A stretch of 64,000 nt of DNA from positions 1-64,000 of the forward strand of contig SUXC01000008.1 of the NCBI GenBank assembly GCA_015061165.1. Reading direction: 5' to 3'. The DNA is from Bacteroidales bacterium (GTDB taxonomy: Bacteria > Bacteroidota > Bacteroidia > Bacteroidales > Paludibacteraceae). Below, piece by piece: positions 29,829-37,833 of the stretch. The notes beneath the pieces are model-generated. The model ran no database searches and had not been told where the DNA came from. It saw only the letters and a program-made list of their open reading frames with translations. The translations under genes were made by a program, and so were the position numbers. Within the stretch, counting starts at the first letter, position 1. Every line of letters starts with the position of its first letter.

Positions 29829-29858
29829 AAAAAAGCCATCCATTCGGGTGGCTTTTTT
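29829..29858 (+). terminator. Terminator of nifJ
   Basis: GCCATCC / GGGTGGC stem with A and T flanks (AAAAAA ... TTTTTT), so it may act on both strands. Confidence 0.88.
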
Positions 29859-29860
29859 GT

Positions 29861-29905
29861 TTCTCGCCTTTAACCTATAACCTTTAACCTTTCGCCTTAT
29901 CTCCT
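29861..29905 (+). repeat. Degenerate CCTTTAACCT direct repeats
   Basis: CTCGCCTTTAACCTATAACC and following phrases. The same type recurs at 59180-59255 and in short form at 19788-19810. Confidence 0.7.
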
Positions 29906-29906
29906 A

Positions 29907-30265
29907 TTTTGCTACTTCGACTTTACAAAATAAATTATTGGTAATTGTTGACCAACAAAAAGTTGGTTTTATGATTATCTTTGTAGCGTGATTTAATAAA
30001 CGAGTACGTTAAGTTATTGATAATCAGCAAAAGCAAATAAAGTCGGCGAAAAACCTTAATTTTTAGACCGTTTGGTTGTATATATAATAAGGACGATGTG
30101 TGAAAAACAAAAAAATGCACCTATTATCGCACAAGTCATTCACAGAAGCTTTACAAGTCATTCACAGACATGTCCAAATTTCGCTTTTTGGTGTATAATG
30201 GTAATGTGCGTACCTATTGAGAGGTACACCTAAATATAATATATAAACTTTAACTTACAAAATTT
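29907..30265 (+). promoter_or_regulatory. Complex non-coding leader in front of the DUF3987 gene
   Basis: No gene is seen. From left to right it holds the first 31 bases of the island promoter-like element (29907-29937); an inverted repeat ACCAAC-AAAAA-GTTGGT (29951-29967); a TATCTTTG -7-like box (29976-29983) without a good upstream box; a 16-bp direct repeat ACAAGTCATTCACAGA at 30131-30146 and 30153-30168, with a 22-bp period; and an inverted repeat GTACCT-N6-AGGTAC (30210-30227) shortly before the start codon. The spacing of two helical turns suggests protein binding sites; iteron-like use is also possible. Confidence 0.5.
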
Positions 30266-31549
30266 ATGACCAACACAATTCTTTCCGAGGGTGCAGACAC
30301 CCTCATCACCAGTCATTTTCGTCAAGGTCAGTTGCCTTGGCAAGTTGAGAAAGCTATTAGCATTGCCCCAGAGGGCGAGATGCGCGACATGCTATTGCTC
30401 TCGTTATTAACCAATTACGCTTACGCCCTGCCCGCCATGCGTATGTATCACGGCTTTCCGCATCATGTCTATGGTCCCGAACTTATGACCATGGTCTTGG
30501 CCCCTGCTGCCTCTGGCAAAGGTATTATGAACTACGCTAAGCAACTGCTGCAAGGCATTGAGAACGAGTATGGTGAGTTTATCTTCTTGCCTGCTAACAC
30601 CTCCTCCGCAGCCCTCATGAGCTACCTGCAAATGCTCAAGGGACGAGGCATTATGATGGCGACGGAGATTGACACCCTCAGCAAGGCACTGGGCAGCAGT
30701 ACAGGCGGTTTCTCCGATGTGCTCCGTTGTATGTTTGAGCATGAGACCATTAGCAAGCTTCGCAAGAACCATGAGGAGTTTATCGAGATTACCGACCCAC
30801 ACTTTGCGGTCTTGATCTCGGGTACGTACAACCAACTCAAGCCGCTGATCAAGAGCCGCGAGAATGGTCTGATGAGCCGTTTCGCCTGCTACGTAGTCAA
30901 GCAGACACAAGACTTTGATGACCGCGTTTGGCTGGATGCTGAGGAGGACACTGTTCCTCAAGACATTGCCCTCTATGAGCAGTTGGGGCATGAACTGAGC
31001 CTGCGCTATGGTTGGATGAGAAAAGCGAAACACAGTTGCTACTTCTACCTGACGGACGCACAACGCAAAACTATCACTCGTATGTTCCGAGCCATGTATG
31101 ACATTTACCGCAAGTCTTTTGGCAATGAGTTTGATTCGATTCTCAAGCGTATGCCAGTCATCATGAAGCGTATCGGTATGATTCTCACGGGACTTAGAAT
31201 GGACATGAGCCAGCCTTTGCCTGAGCGTATGGTATGTTCGGAGGATGACTTTGAGACGATGCTCTTGATTGGTCACAAGTTGTTGATGCATTCCGCGATG
31301 ATGTTCCAGATGTTGCCCGAGAACAAGGACGCTGCTCCTGGAGAAATCGGTCATACGCTGATCCAAAGACAGTTCTTCGATATGCTTCCTGCGGACTTCA
31401 CCAAGCAGGACACCGTGAAGCAGGCGGAAGTCCTTGGAATTGCTAAAAGCACAATGGAAGATTGGCTGAAGAAGTATTCGCAATCATCTCATATAGAGCA
31501 TATTGCGCATGGTAAATACAGAAAATTCGACTTCAAAATAGTATCTTAA
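30266..31549 (+). CDS. DUF3987-family P-loop protein
   Basis: 427 residues of the DUF3987 type: a P-loop LAPAASGKG near residue 80, a Walker B-like strand (GIMMATEIDTLSKAL), the strand HFAVLISGTYNQL with a sensor position, and a C-terminal helical part with a small DNA-binding-like end (VKQAEVLGIAKSTMEDWLKKY). In Bacteroidota this family is usually found with a VirE-type N-terminal domain on mobile elements and looks like a primase-linked helicase; no VirE part is present here. It is the first gene of the accessory island, preceded by an elaborate leader with direct and inverted repeats. Confidence 0.75.
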   Translation: MTNTILSEGADTLITSHFRQGQLPWQVEKAISIAPEGEMRDMLLLSLLTNYAYALPAMRMYHGFPHHVYGPELMTMVLAPAASGKGIMNYAKQLLQGIENEYGEFIFLPANTSSAALMSYLQMLKGRGIMMATEIDTLSKALGSSTGGFSDVLRCMFEHETISKLRKNHEEFIEITDPHFAVLISGTYNQLKPLIKSRENGLMSRFACYVVKQTQDFDDRVWLDAEEDTVPQDIALYEQLGHELSLRYGWMRKAKHSCYFYLTDAQRKTITRMFRAMYDIYRKSFGNEFDSILKRMPVIMKRIGMILTGLRMDMSQPLPERMVCSEDDFETMLLIGHKLLMHSAMMFQMLPENKDAAPGEIGHTLIQRQFFDMLPADFTKQDTVKQAEVLGIAKSTMEDWLKKYSQSSHIEHIAHGKYRKFDFKIVS

Positions 31550-31555
31550 GTTTTC

Positions 31556-31618
31556 CATGTTTTCCAAGTTTTCCGGGTTTTGCCAAATCATGGAAAACCC
31601 AGAAAACCCGGAAAACCT
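31556..31618 (+). repeat. Degenerate TTTTCC repeats forming a long hairpin
   Basis: TTTTCCATGTTTTCCAAG-type units on the left and GGAAAACCCAGAAAACCCGG on the right pair around a short loop. It lies directly after the DUF3987 gene and could end its transcript. Confidence 0.6.
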
Positions 31619-31651
31619 AATCCATTGTTTAACTCATAAAACCTTAAAAAT

Positions 31652-31834
31652 ATGATCGCAGAAACAGATTATTCCATCAAGACCCTTAACGGCAATTTAG
31701 GCAAGGAGTATTATGCTCGTATGCAGTATGGCAAAATAGTTGTTCAACGTCGACCCAAGCGCGACAAACCACCTACTGAGGCATAGAAACGAGCCCGCAA
31801 GGCATTTGCGGAGAAGTATGCAGGGAAGCATTGA
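31652..31834 (+). pseudogene. Small basic protein gene interrupted by TAG
   Basis: From ATG 31652 a frame reads MIAETDYSIKTLNGNLGKEY then YARMQYGKIVVQRRPKRDKPPTEA and meets TAG at 31784-31786 after 44 residues. In the same frame it continues KRARKAFAEKYAGKH and stops at 31834 on a terminator hairpin. The 60-residue total and the lysine-rich FAEKYA end look like one small protein family seen in Bacteroides mobile regions, so the TAG is probably a nonsense mutation. The 44-residue product may still be made. Confidence 0.5.
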
Positions 31835-31848
31835 TTGCTTCCTTTTTT
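31824..31848 (+). terminator. Terminator overlapping the end of the small basic gene
   Basis: GGAAGCA / TGCTTCC stem followed by TTTTTT. Confidence 0.8.
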
Positions 31849-32224
31849 GTTATTAACGACAATAGAGACAACCTGCGCTCGCATCAACTCCCGCGAGCGC
31901 TCACGGAAAACAAATAAAATCTGCTTATCTTAAGCGTATCCTCGGGGAGTGGTAACGGAGTGATAACGGGTTTGATAGGATATAGCCTTTCGCCATTTGT
32001 GTTCTCATTGAGCATGAATTGCGATTTTTTGTGCTTTCACCTCAACACCGTAGGCGCGTAGAGGCATCCTCTAAACTGAAAATGGCTATTTTTTCGCCAT
32101 TTTCTTGCGTAAATGCATAAAAATATGTAACTTTGCACCCGTAATTAGCCCACGCCTTGGGATTATGTCTTTTGGGTGGGCAGTTGTGTTAAGTAAAATA
32201 GAACCATGAACAATCATAATGTCA
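31849..32224. other. Non-coding stretch with hairpins and a promoter
   Basis: No credible gene. Visible items: GCGCTCGC / GCGAGCGC hairpin (31875-31900); an inverted partial copy of the 69-bp repeat (GGGGAGTGGTAACGGAGTGA, about 31950-31970); GAAAATGGC / GCCATTTTC hairpin (about 32078-32105); and CTTG (32104-32107), 20 bp, TAACTTTG (32128-32135), a normal-looking promoter. The transcript from that promoter would contain a GCCCAC / GTGGGC stem at about 32148-32181 and then run into element A. Confidence 0.5.
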
Positions 32225-32302
32225 CTTTTGCTACTTCCACTTTGCAAAATAAATAAATGTGCACTCATTTTTGAATTTTCTGCAATGTGTTACTATATTA
32301 TA
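32225..32302 (+). promoter_or_regulatory. Island promoter-like element, copy A
   Basis: A shared upstream block (TTTTGCTACTTCCACTTTGC, A-rich run, TGTGC) followed by TTTG (32270-32273), exactly 20 bp, and TATATTAT (32294-32301). Copies B, C and D are at 33546, 40314 and 42979. Position and spacing fit a promoter whose -7 box ends in AT instead of the usual TG. Confidence 0.75.
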
Positions 32303-32342
32303 TCTGCACAACACAAAAAACACCATTAAAATTGTAACCAAT

Positions 32343-32420
32343 ATGAGAAATCGTATCAATCAATTACTCAACAGTCCGGATTGGGGTCGGAACCCTGCCT
32401 TTCCGCAAAAATTGCTATAA
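32343..32420 (+). CDS. Possible 25-residue leader peptide
   Basis: ATGAGAAATCG... reads MRNRINQLLNSPDWGRNPAF and stops one base before the ATG of the next gene, which starts with the near-identical ATGAGAAAC. It is preceded by element A and an A-rich leader. It could be a translated leader, or the stub of an earlier gene in this place. Nothing else supports it. Confidence 0.3.
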   Translation: MRNRINQLLNSPDWGRNPAFPQKLL

Positions 32421-32421
32421 T

Positions 32422-33363
32422 ATGAGAAACATAGTAGATTATATAAAACAAACTAAACAAGACTCGTTTATAAATAAATCTTTATTAAGTCATATAGCTA
32501 TAGAATACAAAGTTAATGATATTGGTGAAGGATCAAGAATAATAAACGAAAAGTACGGTATATATGATGGTTGTGAAGAGTTAGTTAATTTTATCGTTAA
32601 AGATATATTCAGTCATGATAATTTAGATTATCAATTTGAATATAATCGAGAGACATTAAAAGATATTAAAAATATATTCTTCAAAAAACTTATAATTGAC
32701 ATTGATATGTCTGCTGAAGAAGAATATGGGGAGTGCGATGATAATTTAAGCATTGATAAAGACTTGATAGTTGATGAAATCTGGATCAATATATACGAAA
32801 AAAAACCAAATAAACGTTCAATAAAAGGCACTTTGATGCACGAATTAACACATGTGTATAACAACTACATGATGTTGTTAAAAGGCAATAATAGTTTTAT
32901 AGATACAGCTCAATCTGATATGTATAGGAATATAATAAATATACGAGGTGGTAATACAGAGCGCGATCTTAAATTTATTTTATATTTTTTATTAGGATAT
33001 GAAAGAAATGCTTTTATTGGACAGTTGAAATCAGAATTGGAATCCCATAGGAATAAGATTAATACTCCAAAAGATGCTTTAGAGATTCTTAAAAAATGTC
33101 CAATTTATCAAACATACTTAAGAGTAGATAGTACTATTCGCCATCATCTTACTAATTCAAAAGATTCTGATTTGATAGCAAATATTTATAAAGAAATAAC
33201 TGGAAGTGATAAAAATGAGAGTTCGTTGAAAATACTCAAGAGACTCAAATCGCAGTCAGATAAGGCTCTTAAAAAACTAAATACAATTATACCTAAATTG
33301 TGTATAGAAAACTTAAATAATCGATTATGGCATAAAGAAAGATTTGATTTATTGTCGGAGTAA
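32422..33363 (+). CDS. HExxH protein, putative zinc peptidase
   Basis: 313 residues, very AT-rich compared with its neighbours. A gluzincin-type motif HELTH occurs near residue 139 (GTLMHELTHVYNNYM), and a downstream glutamate in GYERNAFIGQL at the expected distance may be the third zinc ligand. The rest is charged helices with no signal peptide. I do not recognise a named family; such proteins occur in phage and mobile regions. Element A lies upstream. The base composition and isolation suggest recent arrival. Confidence 0.55.
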   Translation: MRNIVDYIKQTKQDSFINKSLLSHIAIEYKVNDIGEGSRIINEKYGIYDGCEELVNFIVKDIFSHDNLDYQFEYNRETLKDIKNIFFKKLIIDIDMSAEEEYGECDDNLSIDKDLIVDEIWINIYEKKPNKRSIKGTLMHELTHVYNNYMMLLKGNNSFIDTAQSDMYRNIINIRGGNTERDLKFILYFLLGYERNAFIGQLKSELESHRNKINTPKDALEILKKCPIYQTYLRVDSTIRHHLTNSKDSDLIANIYKEITGSDKNESSLKILKRLKSQSDKALKKLNTIIPKLCIENLNNRLWHKERFDLLSE

Positions 33364-33380
33364 AAACTTGGAAAGAGTAA

Positions 33381-33494
33381 CTATCAAGGAGATGTGACTG
33401 CCTGCTAAGCAGATTGATCGGTTTATCCGAAGCTTGGTGTCTCCACACAAACCCTATCCTTGTCCATTGCACCGATGGAGATATAGAGATATAA
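33381..33494 (+). pseudogene. Remnant of an LRR-type gene C-terminus
   Basis: The frame ending TAA at 33492-33494 reads SEAWCLHTNPILVHCTDGDI, which lines up with the end of the BspA-like protein at 36097-36927 (LGDEWNCEIPAQIVRCTDGN). The DNA phrase TTGCACCGATGGA is identical in both. Nothing upstream continues the gene, so this is a leftover of a deleted LRR gene. Confidence 0.5.
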
Positions 33495-33545
33495 AAAAAA
33501 CAAAAAATGCATCTCTGATAATCAAACGGTTACAAAGAAAATGAA

Positions 33546-33596
33546 AAAAATGTGCACTCATTTTTGAAATTTTTGCATTTTTGAACTATATTATAT
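33546..33596 (+). promoter_or_regulatory. Island promoter-like element, copy B
   Basis: TGTGCACTCA then TTTG (33563-33566), 20 bp, TATATTAT (33587-33594). The far-upstream block seen in A, C and D is replaced by other A-rich sequence. The next gene begins at 33664. Confidence 0.75.
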
Positions 33597-33663
33597 ACTG
33601 TGCTACAAGCCACAAACTAATAACTCTGTAATAATATTAACAACAAAATAAATTGATAAAATT

Positions 33664-34008
33664 ATGGACTATACACAATTTGAATCAACTCCATTAGGAG
33701 GTATTGACCTACCAGGTTTTGTAAAAGCAGATGACATTGTAAACATAGCAGTCAACTATGCCAATAATCGTACAGAGGACTACTTTGATATTCAGATCCG
33801 TCTTCTCTCAGCTGAAACCACTCGCATCAATGTCTGTGCGGTTAAAGAAGGCGAAAGCATATTCCCCTATATGTATATTAATGCAGAAAACACACATTTC
33901 TCAGCCCAATACCTGCTCAACCAATTAAAACAAAAATTACCCAACCAAAAATGGCGCCGCACTTATATGTATGGCGCAGAGGTAGTACATAACCATAAAG
34001 AATTATAA
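33664..34008 (+). CDS. Island protein, paralogue of the 40808 gene C-terminus
   Basis: 114 residues, cytosolic. It is clearly related to the last 110 residues of the protein at 40808-41743: both begin TPLGGI / TPLSGI and share a helix leading to NYANNRTEDYFDIQIR / HYVHNRQPEEYYDIQVR, then an acidic strand, YMYIN / YLYID, and a final helix-strand ending in W---MYGAEVV / W---WYGSIVC. The fold reads as alternating strands and helices. Function unknown. Directly downstream of element B and 21 bp before the DUF2779 gene. Confidence 0.55.
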   Translation: MDYTQFESTPLGGIDLPGFVKADDIVNIAVNYANNRTEDYFDIQIRLLSAETTRINVCAVKEGESIFPYMYINAENTHFSAQYLLNQLKQKLPNQKWRRTYMYGAEVVHNHKEL

Positions 34009-34029
34009 ATCCCCTAAAATATCCCCACT

Positions 34030-35571
34030 ATGGCAACATTATCCAAATCCAAGTACACTCTATCATGCCAATGCCAAAAGGCATTATGGCTCAGAACCCA
34101 CAAACCCGAAGTGGCGACTATCGACGCTTCCGTCGAAGCGCGCTTTGCTGCGGGCAACGAGATTGGCGCCATGGCTAAATCGCTCTTTGGCAAGTATGTG
34201 GACACCACCACCTATACAGACGGCAAACTGGACATCTCAGCTATGATTGCCAAGACCCAAGCGCTGGTCAACAGTGGTTGCCCTGTGATCTGCGAAGCGG
34301 CTTTCGCGCCTAAGCACCACTATTGCGCAGTGGATATCCTCTGCAAGACCGAGGGCGGTTGGGCAATCTATGAGGTCAAGAGTAGCACCAGCCATGTGGG
34401 CGATGCAGCTACCGATCCTAAGTTTGCCAAATATGCCACCGACATCGCCTACCAACGCTGGGTGCTGGAGCAATGTGGCATCCGTGTGACAGGCACCTAT
34501 CTCATCACCCTCTGCTCCGACTATGTGCGCCATGGCGAACTGGAGCTCAAGACCACAGCCAACGGATGCGGACTATTCAATATCATTGACCTTGCTCCAG
34601 CGGTGGAGAACGAATACCTCAAGGTGCATAATCAATCGCTCTTGGCACTTCAGACCATGGAGCAAACCACCGAGCCCGAGCAGGCGCTCTCTACGCATTG
34701 CCAAAACCCATACAAATGTGCCTTCTGGCAATACTGTACCCAGCATCTGCCTGAGCCATCGGTGTTTAATGTGTATGGCATGAGTTTCGCCAAGAAACTC
34801 GAGCACTACCACGCAGGCCATATCACTTTCGAAGACCTCCAATCGGTGGAGGATATCACCAAGAATCCTATTCGCAGTATGCAAGTGCACTGCACCCTCA
34901 ACCAGGAAGGTCATATCCACCCACAGGGTATTCAAGCGTTCTTGGATAAACTCTCCTATCCGCTCTATTTCTTGGACTTTGAGAGCATGCAACCCGTGGT
35001 GCCTATGTACGACGACACCAAGCCCTATATGCAGATATGCTTCCAGTACTCGCTCCACTATATCGAGCACGAGGGTGGCGAACTCAAGCATAAGGCATTC
35101 TTGGCGCAGAGCAATGGACAAGACCCACGCCGCGAACTGGCAGAGGCATTGTGCCGTGATATACCACGCGATGTATGCATCATGGCGTATAATGACCCAT
35201 TCGAGAAAACGCGTATCCGAGAGATGGCAAGCATCTATCCCGATCTAAGTGAGCAACTGATGAATATCGAGAGCCATATTGTGGACTTGCTCGTACCTTT
35301 CCGTCAGGGCTGCTATTATCTCCCTGCGATGGGTGGTTCGTTCAGTATCAAAGTGGTGTTGCCAGCACTCTTCCCAGATGATCCTGAACTCAATTATCAT
35401 AACCTGAGCACATTGGTGCAAAACGGTGGCGATGCGATGACCATCTTCCCTAAGATTCAGCACATGAGCCCCGAAGAGGCAACTCAGGCACGCCAAGCAC
35501 TATTAGACTACTGCCACCTCGACACCCTCGCTATGGTGAGAATCTGGCAAGAGTTGATGAGGAAAGTATAA
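34030..35571 (+). CDS. DUF2779 protein: Cas4-like nuclease plus DEDD-type exonuclease candidate
   Basis: 513 residues. The N-terminal half follows the Cas4/RecB plan: a starting cysteine pair (LSCQCQKALWL), CEAAF, the AVDILCKTEGGWAIYEVKSS segment carrying Asp and ExK catalytic residues, an AYQRWVLEQCG helix, and a later cysteine group (C--PYKCAFWQYC) fit for an iron-sulfur cluster. The C-terminal half, DUF2779, looks RNase H-like: YFLDFES supplies a DxE pair, YNDPFEKTRI and YCHLDTLAMVRIWQEL supply later acids. Two nuclease modules in one chain would process DNA or RNA ends. Known family without an established role. Confidence 0.75.
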   Translation: MATLSKSKYTLSCQCQKALWLRTHKPEVATIDASVEARFAAGNEIGAMAKSLFGKYVDTTTYTDGKLDISAMIAKTQALVNSGCPVICEAAFAPKHHYCAVDILCKTEGGWAIYEVKSSTSHVGDAATDPKFAKYATDIAYQRWVLEQCGIRVTGTYLITLCSDYVRHGELELKTTANGCGLFNIIDLAPAVENEYLKVHNQSLLALQTMEQTTEPEQALSTHCQNPYKCAFWQYCTQHLPEPSVFNVYGMSFAKKLEHYHAGHITFEDLQSVEDITKNPIRSMQVHCTLNQEGHIHPQGIQAFLDKLSYPLYFLDFESMQPVVPMYDDTKPYMQICFQYSLHYIEHEGGELKHKAFLAQSNGQDPRRELAEALCRDIPRDVCIMAYNDPFEKTRIREMASIYPDLSEQLMNIESHIVDLLVPFRQGCYYLPAMGGSFSIKVVLPALFPDDPELNYHNLSTLVQNGGDAMTIFPKIQHMSPEEATQARQALLDYCHLDTLAMVRIWQELMRKV

Positions 35572-35606
35572 AGTCTTAATCCCTAAAAAATAATTGATAA
35601 CATTAA

Positions 35607-36068
35607 ATGAATTACATTATGAAAACTGAAAAGATTAGTAAGTTAATTGATAATGCCGAGGGCATTAGAGGAGAAATTTGTGAAAGATTTCGCAAAAGAA
35701 TCGAAGAATTGTATTCGTCCCTTAAAGACAAGAAGATGGTGTTTGGCTGGCAAGACGTAGTATTACCATATCCAAACGAGGATGATTATGAAACAGAAGA
35801 AGACTACGACGAAGCAATGGAGCATTATGAGGAATATAGTGAAGGCATCATTAACTTTACTTGGAAAGACGATTATAATTACTGCTTATTAGGTGGATTA
35901 TCATTTAGAATTATAGATGGAGAAGTAATATTTACATCTGTAATAAATAAATCTGACGAGGAATCTCCTGAGTATTCGGAAGATGATTATTATTTCAATC
36001 CATATCTGTCTGATAATTTCAAATGTTGTGCCCAAATAATTAAAACTATTGAAGCAGTGTTAGAATAA
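35607..36068 (+). CDS. Acidic island protein of unknown function
   Basis: 153 residues (149 if the ATG at 35619 is used). Helical first third (ISKLIDNAEGIRGEICERFRKRIEELYSSL), then a strongly acidic middle (DDYETEEDYDEAMEHYEEY) and a beta-rich end. No signal peptide or membrane segment. I do not recognise it. Small acidic proteins of this kind often act as immunity or anti-nuclease factors; that is only a suggestion from composition and place. It lies between the DUF2779 and LRR genes, same strand. Confidence 0.45.
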   Translation: MNYIMKTEKISKLIDNAEGIRGEICERFRKRIEELYSSLKDKKMVFGWQDVVLPYPNEDDYETEEDYDEAMEHYEEYSEGIINFTWKDDYNYCLLGGLSFRIIDGEVIFTSVINKSDEESPEYSEDDYYFNPYLSDNFKCCAQIIKTIEAVLE

Positions 36069-36096
36069 TGCTTTCGATTGTGACAAGAAAACAATT

Positions 36097-36927
36097 ATGA
36101 CTGAAAAAATTATCGAAGGTATCAAATACCTCCTCGAAGAGGAAACATTGACCGCAGAGGTCATCAAAAATCCAAATGGTTATAGAGGTAATATCATTAT
36201 CCCTGAAACCATAGTGTTTAACGAAGTAACCTATCGCGTAACAAGTGTTGGAAAGCAGGCTTTCGGAAATTGTTTCTCCCTTACTTCTGTTGTTATTCCC
36301 AATAGTGTAACGAGTATTGGAAGAGATGCTTTCGGGGGTTGCGACTCTCTTAAATCCATCGTTATAAGTAATGGTGTGACGAGTATTGGGGAGGCTGCTT
36401 TCATGGAGTGCGACTCTCTTAACTCCATCGTTATTCCAAATAGTGTGATAAGTATTGAGGATAATGCTTTCAGTGGTTGCTCCTCCCTTACCTCCATTGT
36501 TATCCCCGAGAGTGTGAAGAGTATTGGAGAGGGTGCTTTCAGTGGTTGCTCTTCCCTTACCTCTGTGGTAGTAGCAGAAGGTAATACGGTGTATGATAGT
36601 CGAGAGCAATGCAATGCGATTATCCACACAGCGACCAATACACTTATCAGCGGTTGCCAGAACACCATTATCCCCGATAGTGTGAAGGGTATTGGAGATT
36701 CTGCTTTCTATGGTTGCGACTCCCTTACCTCCATTGTTATCCCCGATAGTGTGACGAGTATTGGGGAGGCTGCTTTCATGGAGTGCGACTCTCTTAAATC
36801 CATCACATTCAATGGTACGAAAATGCAATGGAATAGTATTGAATTAGGAGATGAATGGAACTGCGAGATCCCAGCTCAAATAGTCCGTTGCACCGATGGA
36901 AATGTGAAGATTGAAGAATGTTGGTAA
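36097..36927 (+). CDS. BspA-like leucine-rich repeat (LRR_5) protein without signal peptide
   Basis: 276 residues with at least seven LRR_5 repeats of 23 residues, consensus L-SIVIP-SV-SIGE-AF-GC-S. The DNA repeats are nearly identical in places, so unequal crossing-over is likely. There is no signal peptide and no sorting tail, unlike most BspA-type surface proteins, so it should stay in the cytoplasm. It ends VRCTDGNVKIEECW; a broken copy of that end is found at 33381-33494. The stop codon overlaps the next start (TAATG). Confidence 0.75.
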   Translation: MTEKIIEGIKYLLEEETLTAEVIKNPNGYRGNIIIPETIVFNEVTYRVTSVGKQAFGNCFSLTSVVIPNSVTSIGRDAFGGCDSLKSIVISNGVTSIGEAAFMECDSLNSIVIPNSVISIEDNAFSGCSSLTSIVIPESVKSIGEGAFSGCSSLTSVVVAEGNTVYDSREQCNAIIHTATNTLISGCQNTIIPDSVKGIGDSAFYGCDSLTSIVIPDSVTSIGEAAFMECDSLKSITFNGTKMQWNSIELGDEWNCEIPAQIVRCTDGNVKIEECW

Positions 36928-37829
36928 TGATGAAAATACTTAATTACGACGCACCAGAAGAACTGGTGATTAAAGTGCTTGAGCAAGCAATTCCAGACTT
37001 TATTCTGGAGGTGATACGAAAGCAAGAAACGGCTTTCTATCATGGTGATGAATTCTATTTGCAGATGCTTTGCCCGCTACAACGTTACGAGCAGGGTGAG
37101 GTAGAGGAGAGGCCAGTTACTGAACGTTCGAAGGAAATATTTACCCCTATTTCTTTTGACCAAGGTTTACGCCCAACGCCCATCCGGAAATTCACGCGAG
37201 CATCTTATAGAAATATCGTGTCGCTGCTGCATACGATACCTGTTTATCTTAGAGAAAAAAATAAAAGAGATGATGACTGCGACCGATTAGGCATATATCA
37301 TCATGATAAAAACAATCCGTATATCGAGTTGTATATGCAGGATATATGGGATGCTGCTAAGGAAAACGATTTGCACTTTAAATGGCTCCTGACCAAAGTG
37401 TTGATTCACGAATTGGCACACGCTGCATTAGATGTCTATAATCTGGAAAATGGAAAGTATATCGAAGAGAAGGTTAAGTATTCTACCGAATTTGGCAAAT
37501 GGCGTGAGGAGTCCATGGCTAACGCGATCACGTTGCGGATAATTCGTGAGTTTGATGATACTGCATTCTATGCATATGCGAAAGAGTTTATGCTTCATCA
37601 GCCAGATAGGTATGCATTAGGTGTATTGTTGGAGAACTTTGAGGATTTGGATTTTGATAGTGTGTTAGAAGCCAAATATATGGGAGTACCTGTGAACTTT
37701 GCTGAAGAGTGGATGGCGTATGTACAAGGCACTCCAGACTGGGAGGGCTTACACCAACGCAATAAAGAGCTCATTGGGGAATGGGCAAAGAATCAAAAAA
37801 ATAATAGTAAAGAAATTTCAAATTGCTAA
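36927..37829 (+). CDS. Putative zinc metallopeptidase (HELAH)
   Basis: 300 residues from the ATG at 36927, which shares its A with the stop of the LRR gene, so translation is probably coupled. A HExxH motif (LIHELAHAALDVYN, near residue 162) is followed about 40 residues later by EESMANAITLRI, a plausible third-ligand glutamate as in IrrE/M78-like or gluzincin peptidases. The N-terminal 100 residues are unlike any family I recognise. No secretion signal. It is the second HExxH protein of the island, with no clear sequence likeness to the one at 32422. Confidence 0.55.
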   Translation: MMKILNYDAPEELVIKVLEQAIPDFILEVIRKQETAFYHGDEFYLQMLCPLQRYEQGEVEERPVTERSKEIFTPISFDQGLRPTPIRKFTRASYRNIVSLLHTIPVYLREKNKRDDDCDRLGIYHHDKNNPYIELYMQDIWDAAKENDLHFKWLLTKVLIHELAHAALDVYNLENGKYIEEKVKYSTEFGKWREESMANAITLRIIREFDDTAFYAYAKEFMLHQPDRYALGVLLENFEDLDFDSVLEAKYMGVPVNFAEEWMAYVQGTPDWEGLHQRNKELIGEWAKNQKNNSKEISNC

Positions 37830-37833
37830 GATT

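Noticed and set aside
30407..31483. 358-codon minus-strand frame opposite the DUF3987 gene
   Set aside because: No start signal and no recognisable motif; the plus-strand product has clear P-loop features.
31784..31786. TAG read as an amino acid (recoding)
   Set aside because: No sign of a recoding element or of TAG use elsewhere; a mutation is simpler.
37699..37833. Longer start for the 118-residue island protein
   Set aside because: It would overlap the metallopeptidase gene by 130 bp; the ATG at 37834 lies right after its stop.
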